Source: Rhodovibrio salinarum DSM 9154 (GTDB lineage: Bacteria; Pseudomonadota; Alphaproteobacteria; Kiloniellales; Rhodovibrionaceae). From it: 64,000 nt of DNA. Position 1 is the first letter of the stretch. Each line of letters starts with the position of its first letter. Position numbers and translations under genes: made by a program. The stretch covers positions 654,149 to 718,148 of the forward strand of contig NZ_KI911559.1 in assembly GCF_000515255.1 (NCBI RefSeq), in the 5' to 3' direction. The notes beneath the pieces were generated by a model. That model was given only the letters and a program-made list of their open reading frames with translations. It did no database searches and was not told the origin of the DNA. This document shows, piece after piece, positions 20,461 to 29,079 of this stretch.

Positions 20461-20488
20461 TTGCTCGTTTCGCGTGTGTACCTATAAT
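20461..20488 (+). promoter_or_regulatory. Candidate sigma-70 promoter of the exopolysaccharide locus
   Basis: TTGCTC and a perfect TATAAT are separated by 16 bases in an unusually AT-rich stretch (about 20300-20490). Transcription would begin near 20495, upstream of the ATG at 20530. That argues against the earlier TTG at 20503 as translation start. Confidence 0.6.
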
Positions 20489-20529
20489 CCCTCAGGGGTT
20501 GTTTGTATCGGCTTTGGGTCGCGTTTTTG

Positions 20530-21162
20530 ATGTTCCGACTCCAGAAAGCTTGCCGTCCAGGATCGTATGCGGTTGGGCCTGGTTGGGATCGGGCGCGCTA
20601 TTTGGCCGCTTTGTGCCTGACGCTTGCGTGGACTGCGCTGCTTCCGCCGTCCGTCAGTGCGCAGGAACGATCGGTGGTCGCCTTGCCGTCCGCCGTGGCC
20701 CGGCAGCTGGATGTGCAGATGGCCGATCTGGGCACGCCTGCGTTCGTCGATGGTTTTGCCGGTCTGGTGCTTGCGCATGCCGGTCGCGACGCCACGCGGG
20801 CCCGGGCCATGGCCAAATGGGTGGTCGACCGCGTGCCCAACGCCGCCCCCGAGGTGGCGCGGGCGTTGGAACTGGCCGGTTTCGCGCCATTGGGCGCCGG
20901 GCTGGCGGCAAAAACGCGTAGCGCCCATGCATCGCCTGTGCTGAGCGGCGTCCCGGGAGGTGATGGCGTGCGTGCCGTTCCTGGGGCGGCGGTCGGGACC
21001 AGGGATCTTGGCGGCGGGGGTGGTGGCCGGACACGCGGCGGGAGCGGGGGTGCAGGGGGCGGTGCAGCGCTCGGCAGTGCGCCCGGCTATCCGGCCCCGA
21101 TCTCGGCTCGCCAGACGTTTCGACCCGCCCCCGACGACCTCGCAACGCCGCAACTGCGTTAG
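20530..21162 (+). CDS. Secreted Gly-rich protein of unknown function
   Basis: First gene of the exopolysaccharide locus, about 210 residues from the ATG at 20530. A signal peptide is predicted (YLAALCLTLAWTALLPPSVS followed by AQ). The mature part has a helical region (DLGTPAFVDGFAGLVLAHAG, RARAMAKWVVDRVPNAAPEV), then a long Gly-rich low-complexity stretch around residues 140-185 and a Pro-rich end. No family is recognised. It lies 28 bases upstream of the co-polymerase gene, so a periplasmic role in polymer synthesis or export is inferred only from context. Confidence 0.65.
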   Translation: MFRLQKACRPGSYAVGPGWDRARYLAALCLTLAWTALLPPSVSAQERSVVALPSAVARQLDVQMADLGTPAFVDGFAGLVLAHAGRDATRARAMAKWVVDRVPNAAPEVARALELAGFAPLGAGLAAKTRSAHASPVLSGVPGGDGVRAVPGAAVGTRDLGGGGGGRTRGGSGGAGGGAALGSAPGYPAPISARQTFRPAPDDLATPQLR

Positions 21163-21190
21163 CGGCGGGGCAGTAAAGTAAGGGCGCGCG

Positions 21191-23473
21191 ATGCACGGGA
21201 ATCTGTCGCCACTGCCATCGCCGGTTCGCCCGTCCGCTCCGGCATCGGCGTCCAGCTCGCCCGGGCCAGAAGACGAGAACAACGAGGTTGCCCAGCTGCT
21301 GTGGGTGCTGTGGCGGCGCCGGACGCTGATTCTGTTGCTCACATTGATCGGCACGCTGGCGGTGGCCGCGCTCGTGATGCGCTTGCCGCCCAGCTACCAG
21401 GCCGAGGCGGTGCTGTTATTTCAGCCACCCTTCGCACCGGTGGATCCGACGACGGCGGCTCCGTCGGGCGCGCCGGACGCCGAGTTGCGCGATCTGGCAA
21501 GTGAGATCGAGCTGATCCGCTCGCACAGTTTGCTGAGCCGGGTCGTGCAGGATGCGGGCTTGCTGTACGCACCGGCGTTCAACCCGGTGTTGGGGCGCAC
21601 GCCTGGACTGCTTGAGCGCCTCGGTCTGCAAGCTCCACCGCCGCCCGAGGCCTTGCGGCTCAGTCGTCAGCGGGCGGCCACGCTGGCCACCTTGCGGGAA
21701 CGCTTGCAGGTCCGACCGGTCGGGCAGGCGCGCGCGCTGTCGATCACGGTGGCCGCGCCGGCTGCGGAGGTCGCCGCGCGCGTCGCGAACGCCGTTGCCG
21801 ACACCTATCTCGCCCGCAGCGCGGCGCGTGCCCGCGCGCGGCGGTCTGCGGCGACGGCCTGGCTCGACCGGCGGGTGGCGAAGCTGCGCCAGCGAGTCCA
21901 GGCCGCCGAGGCTGCGGTCGCCGATTTCCGGATCGAGTCGGGCCTGGCGGAACGCGGCCCCGACAGCGCGGGGGCTCAGGACCGGGTTCGCGCGCTCAAT
22001 CGCGCCCTCACCGAGGCCCGGGTCGCGGCCGCGGCTGCCCGTGCACGCGTGCAGCAGGTAACGGCGCAGCACGCTTCGACAGGTGCTGGATCGCCACCAG
22101 GGGAGGGGGTATCACCTACGAGGGTATCGACAAGGCCGCAGGGTACGTCGACCGGTCGCCTCGATCAGGCGCTGGAGTCGCAATTGCTTCAGGAACTGCG
22201 GCGCGCGGAGGCGGAACTCGCGCATCAGCGCGCACAGCTTGCCACCAGCTACGGACCGCGCCACCCGCGTTTGCGCGCGGCGAACGCCGAACTGCTCGAC
22301 CTGCGGATCGAGATCGACCGGGAGAAAGATCGGCTGGTCGCCGGATTGCGCCAGGAGGCTGAGCTGGCACGTCAGCGTGCGGCGGACCTGCAAGCCGATT
22401 TGCAGCAACTGCACACCGAGGCGGGCGCGCTCGGCCGGGCGCAGGTCAAGCTTGCGCAGTTGGAGCGTGAAGCCGCAGCGGAGCGGGCGCTATTCGATAC
22501 CTTCCTGGCTCGACTGAAGGAAACCCGCCTCGCAGCCGATCCCCCCGGCGGCAAGGCGGAGCTGGTTACCCGCGCCCATCCGCCGGCTGAGCCGTCCGCG
22601 CCGAATCGGCCCTTGCTGGCGGGCTTCGGGGCGGTCGCCGCGTTCGCTCTGGCGGTCGCGCTCGCGTTGCTGCGGGAAGCGGTCGATCGCGGGGTTCGGG
22701 AGCCGGAGCAACTGGAACGCGTCTCGGGCCTGCGCGTCCTGGGCACGTTGCCGCGTGTGCCGCGCGCGCCGGCCCGGCAGGTGCTGGCGCAGCCGACCGG
22801 CGCGTTGGCGGAGGCGCTGCGGGCGCTTCATACCAGTGTCTTGCTCAGTGACGTGGATCGGCCGCCGCGCACCCTCCTCATCACCTCCGCCTTGCCGGGG
22901 GAGGGAAAGACCGGGCTGGCCTGCGCGCTTGCCCGTGTGCTGGCGCGTGCCGGCAGCCGCGTTCTGCTGATCGACGCCGATCTGCGGCATCCAGGCGTGG
23001 CCGCCACGTTGGGCCTGCCGCCAGGTCCGGGACTGGCGGAGGTGCTGGCACGTCAATGCAGCGCAAGGTCCGCTGTCCGCGTCGATCCCGATCGGGCACT
23101 CGACGGCCGGCTATCCGTGCTGCCAGCCGGCCGGGCCGGCGATCCGGGCGGCCTGCTCGACTCCCAAGCGCTGGGCGCGCTGATTGAGGCGTGGTCCGAA
23201 GCGTACGATCTCGTCCTGATCGATAGCCCGCCTGTGCTCACCGTTGCCGACCCGCGCAGTTTGGCCACGCGGGTCGATAAGACCGTTCTCGCGGTGCGGT
23301 GGTCCGCCACCCCACGCACGCGCGTTCGCCGCGCGGTTGCGGTGCTGCGCGATTCCGGCGTGGCGCCGGCGGGGGTGGCCCTGACGTTGGTGAATGCACG
23401 TCATCATGCCCGCAATGCCGGTGTGTACGGTACCGGTCTAACCTCCCGGCGGGGATATTATGCCGGTGCCTGA
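21191..23473 (+). CDS. Polysaccharide co-polymerase with BY-kinase domain (Wzc/GumC-like)
   Basis: PCP-2a-type inner membrane protein controlling chain length and export, 760 residues. A Pro/Ser-rich start and first membrane helix (RTLILLLTLIGTLAVAALVM) precede the Wzz domain, a long periplasmic coiled coil (roughly 190-460) and a second helix (AGFGAVAAFALAVALALL). The cytoplasmic tyrosine kinase has Walker A in SALPGEGKTGLACALA, Walker A' in VLLIDADLRHPGV and Walker B in YDLVLIDSPPVL. The tail holds three tyrosines in the last 16 residues (VYGTGLTSRRGYYAGA), the expected autophosphorylation cluster, although short. It overlaps the next gene by 14 bases. Confidence 0.93.
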   Translation: MHGNLSPLPSPVRPSAPASASSSPGPEDENNEVAQLLWVLWRRRTLILLLTLIGTLAVAALVMRLPPSYQAEAVLLFQPPFAPVDPTTAAPSGAPDAELRDLASEIELIRSHSLLSRVVQDAGLLYAPAFNPVLGRTPGLLERLGLQAPPPPEALRLSRQRAATLATLRERLQVRPVGQARALSITVAAPAAEVAARVANAVADTYLARSAARARARRSAATAWLDRRVAKLRQRVQAAEAAVADFRIESGLAERGPDSAGAQDRVRALNRALTEARVAAAAARARVQQVTAQHASTGAGSPPGEGVSPTRVSTRPQGTSTGRLDQALESQLLQELRRAEAELAHQRAQLATSYGPRHPRLRAANAELLDLRIEIDREKDRLVAGLRQEAELARQRAADLQADLQQLHTEAGALGRAQVKLAQLEREAAAERALFDTFLARLKETRLAADPPGGKAELVTRAHPPAEPSAPNRPLLAGFGAVAAFALAVALALLREAVDRGVREPEQLERVSGLRVLGTLPRVPRAPARQVLAQPTGALAEALRALHTSVLLSDVDRPPRTLLITSALPGEGKTGLACALARVLARAGSRVLLIDADLRHPGVAATLGLPPGPGLAEVLARQCSARSAVRVDPDRALDGRLSVLPAGRAGDPGGLLDSQALGALIEAWSEAYDLVLIDSPPVLTVADPRSLATRVDKTVLAVRWSATPRTRVRRAVAVLRDSGVAPAGVALTLVNARHHARNAGVYGTGLTSRRGYYAGA

Positions 23474-23987
23474 CGCTCGGGGCGCCCGGGGCCGCGCGCG
23501 TCGCACCGGGCTGGCGGCCCTGCTGCTGGGCGTCGGTTTGCTTGCCCTCGCCGTGCCGATTACGGGTGCGGCGCTGAGCCGTTTGCCGGGCGATGCCGTG
23601 CTGCGCGATCTGCGCGCCGACAAGGCTGTGGGCGTGCGTGCCTTGAACCGACTCATCGACAGCCGGCAAATGGCTGGGCGCTGGCGCGAGGATCCGCGCG
23701 ATCTGGGCGATCTGGTCCTGGCATACCTGTTGCTGGCGGAGCGCCCGGCTGGCGATCCCGCGCACCTTCTCGCCGCCGAGCAAACAGTGACCGCCGCGCT
23801 GCGGGCGGCGCCGGCCGATCCCTACGGCTGGACGCGGCTGGCCTTGGTCCGCTGGCAGCTTGGCCGGCCGGCGGAGTCGATCCGCGCGGCGCTGAATGCG
23901 GCTTGTACGACGGGCCCGAACAGCACGCGCTTAAAGGCCATCCAGCAAGCCCTCAGGGCGAAGTTTCCGGCGGCGCCCGATGGTTGA
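23460..23987 (+). CDS. Membrane-anchored TPR-like protein
   Basis: A 175-residue protein with a basic start, one N-terminal membrane anchor (TGLAALLLGVGLLALAVPIT) and a helical domain made of repeated Ala/Leu-rich helices. AADPYGWTRLALVRWQLGRP-like segments and the preceding AEQTVTAALRAAP are reminiscent of tetratricopeptide repeats. Its start overlaps the co-polymerase gene by 14 bases, so it is cotranslated with it. Its 3' end overlaps the oppositely oriented ligase gene by 35 bases. A scaffold role in the polymer machinery is inferred. Confidence 0.65.
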   Translation: MPVPDARGARGRARRTGLAALLLGVGLLALAVPITGAALSRLPGDAVLRDLRADKAVGVRALNRLIDSRQMAGRWREDPRDLGDLVLAYLLLAERPAGDPAHLLAAEQTVTAALRAAPADPYGWTRLALVRWQLGRPAESIRAALNAACTTGPNSTRLKAIQQALRAKFPAAPDG

Positions 23988-25239
23988 TTTCACTTGGCGT
24001 CCGCGACAGCCCCAGTCCTACGAGCAAGGCAGCGGTCAGGGCGACGGCCGGAATCTGTGGGCCGGGGTCGACCGCGCCCTGCAGGGCGACGACGGTCAGC
24101 GCGGGCACGGCTGCCAGAACACCAGCGCTGCGCGCGGGCGCACGCAGCAGGGCCACGGCGAAGCCCAGCAGGAGTGCGAGCCAGGCGCCGGCTGCCGGCA
24201 GCCCCAGTTCCGTTGCCCATTCCAATGGTCCGCTGTGGGCGCTTATTACCGGCTGCGTGGCGCTCGGCAGGCGGTACAGCGGGTACAACTCGGGAAAGCT
24301 GCCCAGGCCGTGGCCTGTCCAGGGCTGCTCCGCGATCGCGGCCAGCGCGGCCTGCCAAATGACCGCGCGGTGGGCGAGATCGCCGGGCAAATCGGCCAAT
24401 CGTCCGTCCAGCCCGGCGGCCAGGAGCGCAAGCGCCGCGAGCGCCAGCATCCCGGCGCTTCCCACCAGGGCTTGCCGCCGGTCCAGCCAGTGCCCGCGGG
24501 CGGCCAGGGCCAGCAGCAGAAGATGCGCGGCCAGGGCCGCGATGACTGCGGTGCGCGACTGGCTCGCGACCAGGCCGGCGGCCATCAAAGTCCAGGCAAA
24601 TGCCAGCAGTGTTCCGGGGGTGTCCCCCTCGCGGGTCAGCCACAGCGCGGCGCCCGCCAGCATCGTCAGCGTCAGGTAGCACGCGAACGCGCCACGGGCG
24701 ACGAACGGGCCTGTCGGGGTTGGATGGAATGGGCCCTGCAGCCACAGAACGTTCTCGACGCCCAGGGCATGAGAGCTCAGGGCGCTGCCGGCCACGAGCG
24801 TTCCGGCAAGGGCGAGCGCCGACAGCGCCGGGCGCACGGGCGCGCCAGTCCACGCCTGCGCAACCAGCCAGCCGAGCAACAAAACGCTGCCCAACCGCAC
24901 GACGGCATCCAACGCTTCGGCCCGGTGCAGGATCGGCGTGGCCAGCAGACTGGCGCCCGGGCGCAGCGTGTCGGCCAGCGCGATGCGCAGCGGATGGACT
25001 GGCAGGCTGGCCGTCAGTTGCCAGAGCGCGAGCCCGGCGATCCCGAGCAATGGCACCACGGCCCAGGCTGGCAGGGGCCACGGCCGCACGGGCTGTGGGG
25101 CGACCAGCAGCAACAGTCCGCCCTGCAGGATCGCCAATACCGCGATCAGGCATGCCAGACTGCTCCACGCCCACGCGGGTGCGGCGCCCAGCGCGATCGG
25201 AGCCAGCAGCACGAGGGCGAGGAGCGCAGGGCGCAGCAC
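23953..25239 (-). CDS. O-antigen ligase/polymerase family protein (WaaL/Wzy)
   Basis: Polytopic membrane protein of 428 residues with about 10-12 hydrophobic segments. The Wzy_C/WaaL signature is present: SQSRTAVIAALAAHLLLLAL, then a periplasmic loop, then RAVIWQAALAAIAEQPWTGH with GLGSFPELYPLYR, and AHSGPLEWATELGLPAAG. These arginine- and histidine-bearing loops define the ligase superfamily. It could ligate or polymerise lipid-linked glycans. It is the only minus-strand gene inside the exopolysaccharide locus and is divergent from the first glycosyltransferase by about 100 bases. Confidence 0.85.
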   Translation of the reverse strand: MLRPALLALVLLAPIALGAAPAWAWSSLACLIAVLAILQGGLLLLVAPQPVRPWPLPAWAVVPLLGIAGLALWQLTASLPVHPLRIALADTLRPGASLLATPILHRAEALDAVVRLGSVLLLGWLVAQAWTGAPVRPALSALALAGTLVAGSALSSHALGVENVLWLQGPFHPTPTGPFVARGAFACYLTLTMLAGAALWLTREGDTPGTLLAFAWTLMAAGLVASQSRTAVIAALAAHLLLLALAARGHWLDRRQALVGSAGMLALAALALLAAGLDGRLADLPGDLAHRAVIWQAALAAIAEQPWTGHGLGSFPELYPLYRLPSATQPVISAHSGPLEWATELGLPAAGAWLALLLGFAVALLRAPARSAGVLAAVPALTVVALQGAVDPGPQIPAVALTAALLVGLGLSRTPSEINHRAPPETSP

Positions 25240-25340
25240 GGGGCACGGTCTCCGGCGACAGGTAGCGACGCGTGCACTTTATCCGATAAGATCTCGGACT
25301 GCGCGCTTTCTGCCAATGTGCGTGTGTCCGGAGAGTCGCG

Positions 25341-26600
25341 GTGAGGGTCGGTGTCTTTCACCCCGGCGCGCAGAACAGCTGGCAACGTGCACTGGCGGCG
25401 CAGGAGGCGGGCGTGCTCGCCTGGTACCTGTCGAGCGTACAGGTCCGCGCTGACGGCCCTGCGATGCGCACCGCCGCGAGCGTGCCTGGTGCTGCCGGGC
25501 GTTGGCTGCGGCGGGAGTTGGAGCGGCGCTGCTGCCGCGCCCTCGACCCGCGCATGCTGCGTCGCGCGGGGATCAGCGAGCTTGCCGAGATCGCGTTGCG
25601 TCGGGCCGGCTGGATGCAGACGGCGGCTGCGGTGAACCGCTGGGGCAACGCCTGCTTTGCCCGGCACGTGATCGCACAGGCGCGCGCCGAACCGGTTGAT
25701 CTGATCTGGACCCACAACGATAGCGCGCTGGAGAGTTTCACCTGGGCGAAGCCGCGCGGCATCCGCTGCGTGCTCGACCAGTCGATCGGCCATCCAGCCG
25801 CCCTGGCCGAGATCCTGGAGAGCGATCGGGCCCGCTACCCGGAACTGTACGAGCGTGCGCCGCCGCTCCCAAGCGGACACGAGATCGCACGGGCGGAGCG
25901 CGAGTTGGACTTGGCCGATACCGTGCTGGTCGGCTCGGCGTTCGCGCGCGATAGCCTGACCGCCCGGGGCGTGCCGGGGGACAAGATCCGTCTGGTGCCC
26001 TACGGCTTTGACGAGACGCTGTGGAGCCAGCCGGGTCCTCGCCCGCCGCTGCGTGGTCGGCCGCTGGAGGTGCTGTTCGTCGGCGCCGTGCAGCCGCGCA
26101 AGGGCTTGGGGGCGCTGTTGCAGGCCTTCACCCGCATCGACCCGCGCGTCGCGCGGTTGACGCTGCTTGGCCGGATGGACCTGCCGGCCAACGCGCTCGC
26201 GCCCGTCGCTGATCGTGTTGTCCATCGTCCGCCGGTCCCGCGCCGCGAGGTCGCTGCCGTGATGGCCAGGGCCGACGTCCTGATCCTACCCAGCCTGTTC
26301 GAGGGTAGCGCTGTGGTCGCGTACGAGGCGCAGGCGGCGGGGCTGGCCTTGATCCAATCCGCGAGCACCGGGTGGATCGCCGAGCAGGATCGCACCGGTC
26401 TGATCCTGCCGGACGTGAGCGCGGCGGCGATCCGGACGGCTGTCCTGGCCCTGGCGCACGATCCGGATCGGCTGGCGGCCATGCAGACGGCGGCTGCCGC
26501 GGCCCAGCCGCGCTGCTGGGCGGATTACCGGGCCGAGGTGCGGCAGGTTCTGGGTCTGGCGGCGGCCCAGGTGCCCGAAAGCAGGGAGGCCGCGGCGTGA
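25341..26600 (+). CDS. Glycosyltransferase family 4 protein
   Basis: Retaining GT-B glycosyltransferase of 419 residues. The C-terminal GT1/GT4 domain shows VLFVGAVQPRKGLGALLQAF, the EX7E motif in FEGSAVVAYEAQAAGL, and the usual terminal GLILPDVSAAAI. The N-terminal acceptor domain is less conserved. It begins an operon of at least four overlapping or abutting plus-strand genes, and its stop codon overlaps the GTG start of the polymerase (GTGA). Donor and acceptor sugars cannot be told from sequence. Confidence 0.88.
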   Translation: MRVGVFHPGAQNSWQRALAAQEAGVLAWYLSSVQVRADGPAMRTAASVPGAAGRWLRRELERRCCRALDPRMLRRAGISELAEIALRRAGWMQTAAAVNRWGNACFARHVIAQARAEPVDLIWTHNDSALESFTWAKPRGIRCVLDQSIGHPAALAEILESDRARYPELYERAPPLPSGHEIARAERELDLADTVLVGSAFARDSLTARGVPGDKIRLVPYGFDETLWSQPGPRPPLRGRPLEVLFVGAVQPRKGLGALLQAFTRIDPRVARLTLLGRMDLPANALAPVADRVVHRPPVPRREVAAVMARADVLILPSLFEGSAVVAYEAQAAGLALIQSASTGWIAEQDRTGLILPDVSAAAIRTAVLALAHDPDRLAAMQTAAAAAQPRCWADYRAEVRQVLGLAAAQVPESREAAA

Positions 26601-27970
26601 TCGCCCTGGCGCTGACCTTGCAGATCGCCGTGTTCGTCGGTGTCGGCGTGGCTTTTCTCGCGCACCGGGGGGCGAGCGCCTTTCACCCGCTGCTGTACTA
26701 TCTGCTGTTCCACCTGCTCGCGTTCGTTATCCGGCCGTTGCTGGTGCATCTGGCCGGGTTCGACGGGCAGTGGCGCTACATGGGCTTCCAGCCGAGCGAC
26801 GCCGGGTTCGTGCTGACCCTGGCCGTGTCCAGTCTGGCGCTGATCTGCTTCGCCGCGGGGTGCCTCACCGCCGGCGCGGCGCGGCCCGTTTTTGTCGGGG
26901 CGGGGTGGCGCTTCGAGCGGGCGGATCGATTGGCATTGGCCTGCGTGGCAGCTGTGTTGTTGCCGGTCGCGGTCTATGCCGCCCACCTCGACCTGCGGCT
27001 GTTCGGCGAGCCCGCGACACGCCCCGGGCAGCTCTCGGACCACCCCAGCATGCTGCGCGACGTGGCGACTGGTTTCACGGTGTTCGCCGGGACGACGGCC
27101 TATCTCGTGAAGGCACACAATCTGCTCGCACCTTTCTCTGTCCTGTGTGTGGTTGCCGGGCGCTTTCGTTGGTGGGCGTACGTCCCGTTTGCCTTGTTCG
27201 TCGGGTATCGTCTCTACCTCGGCAGTCGCTGGGGCGTGGTGCTGGCACTTGTCATGCTGCTGCTGATCCAGCTCGCGCACGCGGGACGGCGATGGCCGCC
27301 ACTCAAGGCCAGCTTGGCGGTACTGCCTGTGGTCGTTCTGTTCGTCTGGGTCGGGCTGGATCGGGATGGTCTGCGGACGTTGGGGGCCGAGCCACCGACG
27401 CATGCCCCAGTCACCCGCGCGTACACTGCGCCTCGCCATCTGCTCGACACCCCCGATTTCGCGAACTTCGACTATCTGGCCTTCATCATCGACCGGGTAC
27501 CGGCGCAAACCGGTACCTACAGCTATTTCAGCCAGCATCTCGAACTGCTCACCCGGCCGGTGCCGCGTGTGCTCTGGCCAGACAAGCCGGTCGGCTCGCC
27601 GGTCACGCTGTTCAATCTGAACGACTACGGACGCTTCTACGGCCGGACCCGCGCGTTGCCGGGCGACGGCTGGATGAGCCTGGGCTGGTTGGGGGTGGTC
27701 GCGACGTCGGCTGTAGTGGGCGCGTTGCTCGGACTGGCGCACCGCTGGCTGTGGCAGCCACGGACGGGGATTTATGGCTGGCTGGCCTACGCCGCCGTGT
27801 TGCCGGCCACGATCCAGCTGTTCCGCGACGGCGCGCTCTTGTCGCTGGCGCGCTTTGGCATGTGGATGGCGTTCCCGGTGGTGGCGTGTTGGGCGCTTGC
27901 GGCCTTGTTCCGCCGGCTGGCCGGCGCGCGGGAGCAAGCGTCCGGACCGCCGGGGAGGGTGGTCTCGTGA
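26597..27970 (+). CDS. Oligosaccharide repeat-unit polymerase-like membrane protein
   Basis: Polytopic protein of 457 residues from the GTG at 26597. About 10 membrane segments are visible (VIALALTLQIAVFVGVGVAF, LLYYLLFHLLAFVIRPLLV, FVLTLAVSSLALICFAAGC, and others). A long periplasmic loop (about 270-345) contains PVPRVLWPDKPVGSPVT, and the segment LPGDGWMSLGWLGVVATSAV matches the end region of O-antigen polymerases. The family is diverse, so the polymerase call rests on topology, the LWPDKP loop and the setting between two glycosyltransferases. It is coupled to both neighbours by GTGA overlaps. Confidence 0.75.
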   Translation: MIALALTLQIAVFVGVGVAFLAHRGASAFHPLLYYLLFHLLAFVIRPLLVHLAGFDGQWRYMGFQPSDAGFVLTLAVSSLALICFAAGCLTAGAARPVFVGAGWRFERADRLALACVAAVLLPVAVYAAHLDLRLFGEPATRPGQLSDHPSMLRDVATGFTVFAGTTAYLVKAHNLLAPFSVLCVVAGRFRWWAYVPFALFVGYRLYLGSRWGVVLALVMLLLIQLAHAGRRWPPLKASLAVLPVVVLFVWVGLDRDGLRTLGAEPPTHAPVTRAYTAPRHLLDTPDFANFDYLAFIIDRVPAQTGTYSYFSQHLELLTRPVPRVLWPDKPVGSPVTLFNLNDYGRFYGRTRALPGDGWMSLGWLGVVATSAVVGALLGLAHRWLWQPRTGIYGWLAYAAVLPATIQLFRDGALLSLARFGMWMAFPVVACWALAALFRRLAGAREQASGPPGRVVS

Positions 27971-29079
27971 CGGCCCGCCGGCTCGCCTTCGTCTGGGCCC
28001 AGTTGGCGCCCTACCACCTTGATCGGTTGGATGCGCTCGCGTGCGTTGGGTTCAAGGTTACGGGGGTGGCGGTTGCACAGACCAGCCACCGTTATCCCTG
28101 GCGGCCGGGGCAAGAGGGGTCGGGCTGGGACCGCCATACACTCGTTCCCGGCATGCCGCTGGAAGCGGTGTCGGAGCGCATGCGGACCCGGGAACTCCTG
28201 GCTACCTTGCGTGCCGTTCGCCCGGATCTCTTGTTCCTGTGCAACTGGCCGCGCCCGCACGTGCTGGCAGCGGCGCTCTGGGCGCGGCGGGCCGGGATTC
28301 CCTCGGTCGTGATGTGCGACAGCACCGCTGACGACCGCCCGCAGAGGCGCTGGCGCACCCGGATTAAGCGCGCCCTGCTCGCTTCCTATTGCGGCGGGTT
28401 GGCTGCGGCGGACCGGTCGGCCGCTTACCTCGCGGCCCTGGGCGTGCCTGCATCGGCCATCGCGACCGGTTACGACCGTCTGTCGGTGGCCCGTCTGCGC
28501 ACGCTTGCGGCTGCCCCGACGGAGGATGCACCGGAGCCGGGTTTCGTCGTGATTGCGCGGCTGGCGCCGGAGAAGAACGTTGCGGGCGCGCTCTCGGCCT
28601 ACGCCCACTACCGCGTTTTGTGCCAGGCGGCGGGACGTGTTCCGGCGGCGCTGACGATCCTGGGTGACGGCCCCTTGCGAGCGGAGCTGGAGACTTCTGC
28701 CGCAGGTCTGCCCGGCGTCCGCTTCGCCGGCTTCGTGGCCTCGGATGCGGTGGCCCGGACGTTGGCCCGCGCGCAGGCGCTGCTGTTGCCCAGTTGGCGC
28801 GAGCCCTGGGGGCTCGTCGTGAATGAGGCGGTCGCGCTCGGGGTGCCGGTGCTGGCGTCGACCCGTGTCGGCGCGGCGGAGACCCTGGTGCGCGACGGCG
28901 TCAGCGGGCATCTGCTGGCGCCCGACGATCCGGCGGGTTGGGCGCAAGCGATGGCACGGCTGACGGCGGCGCCCGAATACCGCGCCCGGCTCGCGGCTGG
29001 CTCGGCCGCGCTGGCGCCGCGTGCTGACGTGGGGGGCTTCGTCGATGGCGTGGGGTGGCTGGCGGAGCGGTTGACGTGA
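27967..29079 (+). CDS. Glycosyltransferase family 4 protein
   Basis: GT-B enzyme of 370 residues from the GTG at 27967, overlapping the polymerase stop. The donor domain carries FVVIARLAPEKNVAGALSAY, ALTILGDGPLRAELE and the EX7E motif in WREPWGLVVNEAVALGVPVL. The N-terminal domain starts RRLAFVWAQLAPYHLDRLDA, a pattern of transferases that modify lipid-linked oligosaccharides. It ends in another GTGA overlap with the next gene. Confidence 0.88.
   Translation: MTARRLAFVWAQLAPYHLDRLDALACVGFKVTGVAVAQTSHRYPWRPGQEGSGWDRHTLVPGMPLEAVSERMRTRELLATLRAVRPDLLFLCNWPRPHVLAAALWARRAGIPSVVMCDSTADDRPQRRWRTRIKRALLASYCGGLAAADRSAAYLAALGVPASAIATGYDRLSVARLRTLAAAPTEDAPEPGFVVIARLAPEKNVAGALSAYAHYRVLCQAAGRVPAALTILGDGPLRAELETSAAGLPGVRFAGFVASDAVARTLARAQALLLPSWREPWGLVVNEAVALGVPVLASTRVGAAETLVRDGVSGHLLAPDDPAGWAQAMARLTAAPEYRARLAAGSAALAPRADVGGFVDGVGWLAERLT

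Noticed and set aside
26770-27966. In-frame upstream extension of the glycosyltransferase at 27967
   Set aside because: It lies over the polymerase gene in another frame and shows no transferase similarity before the coupled GTG.
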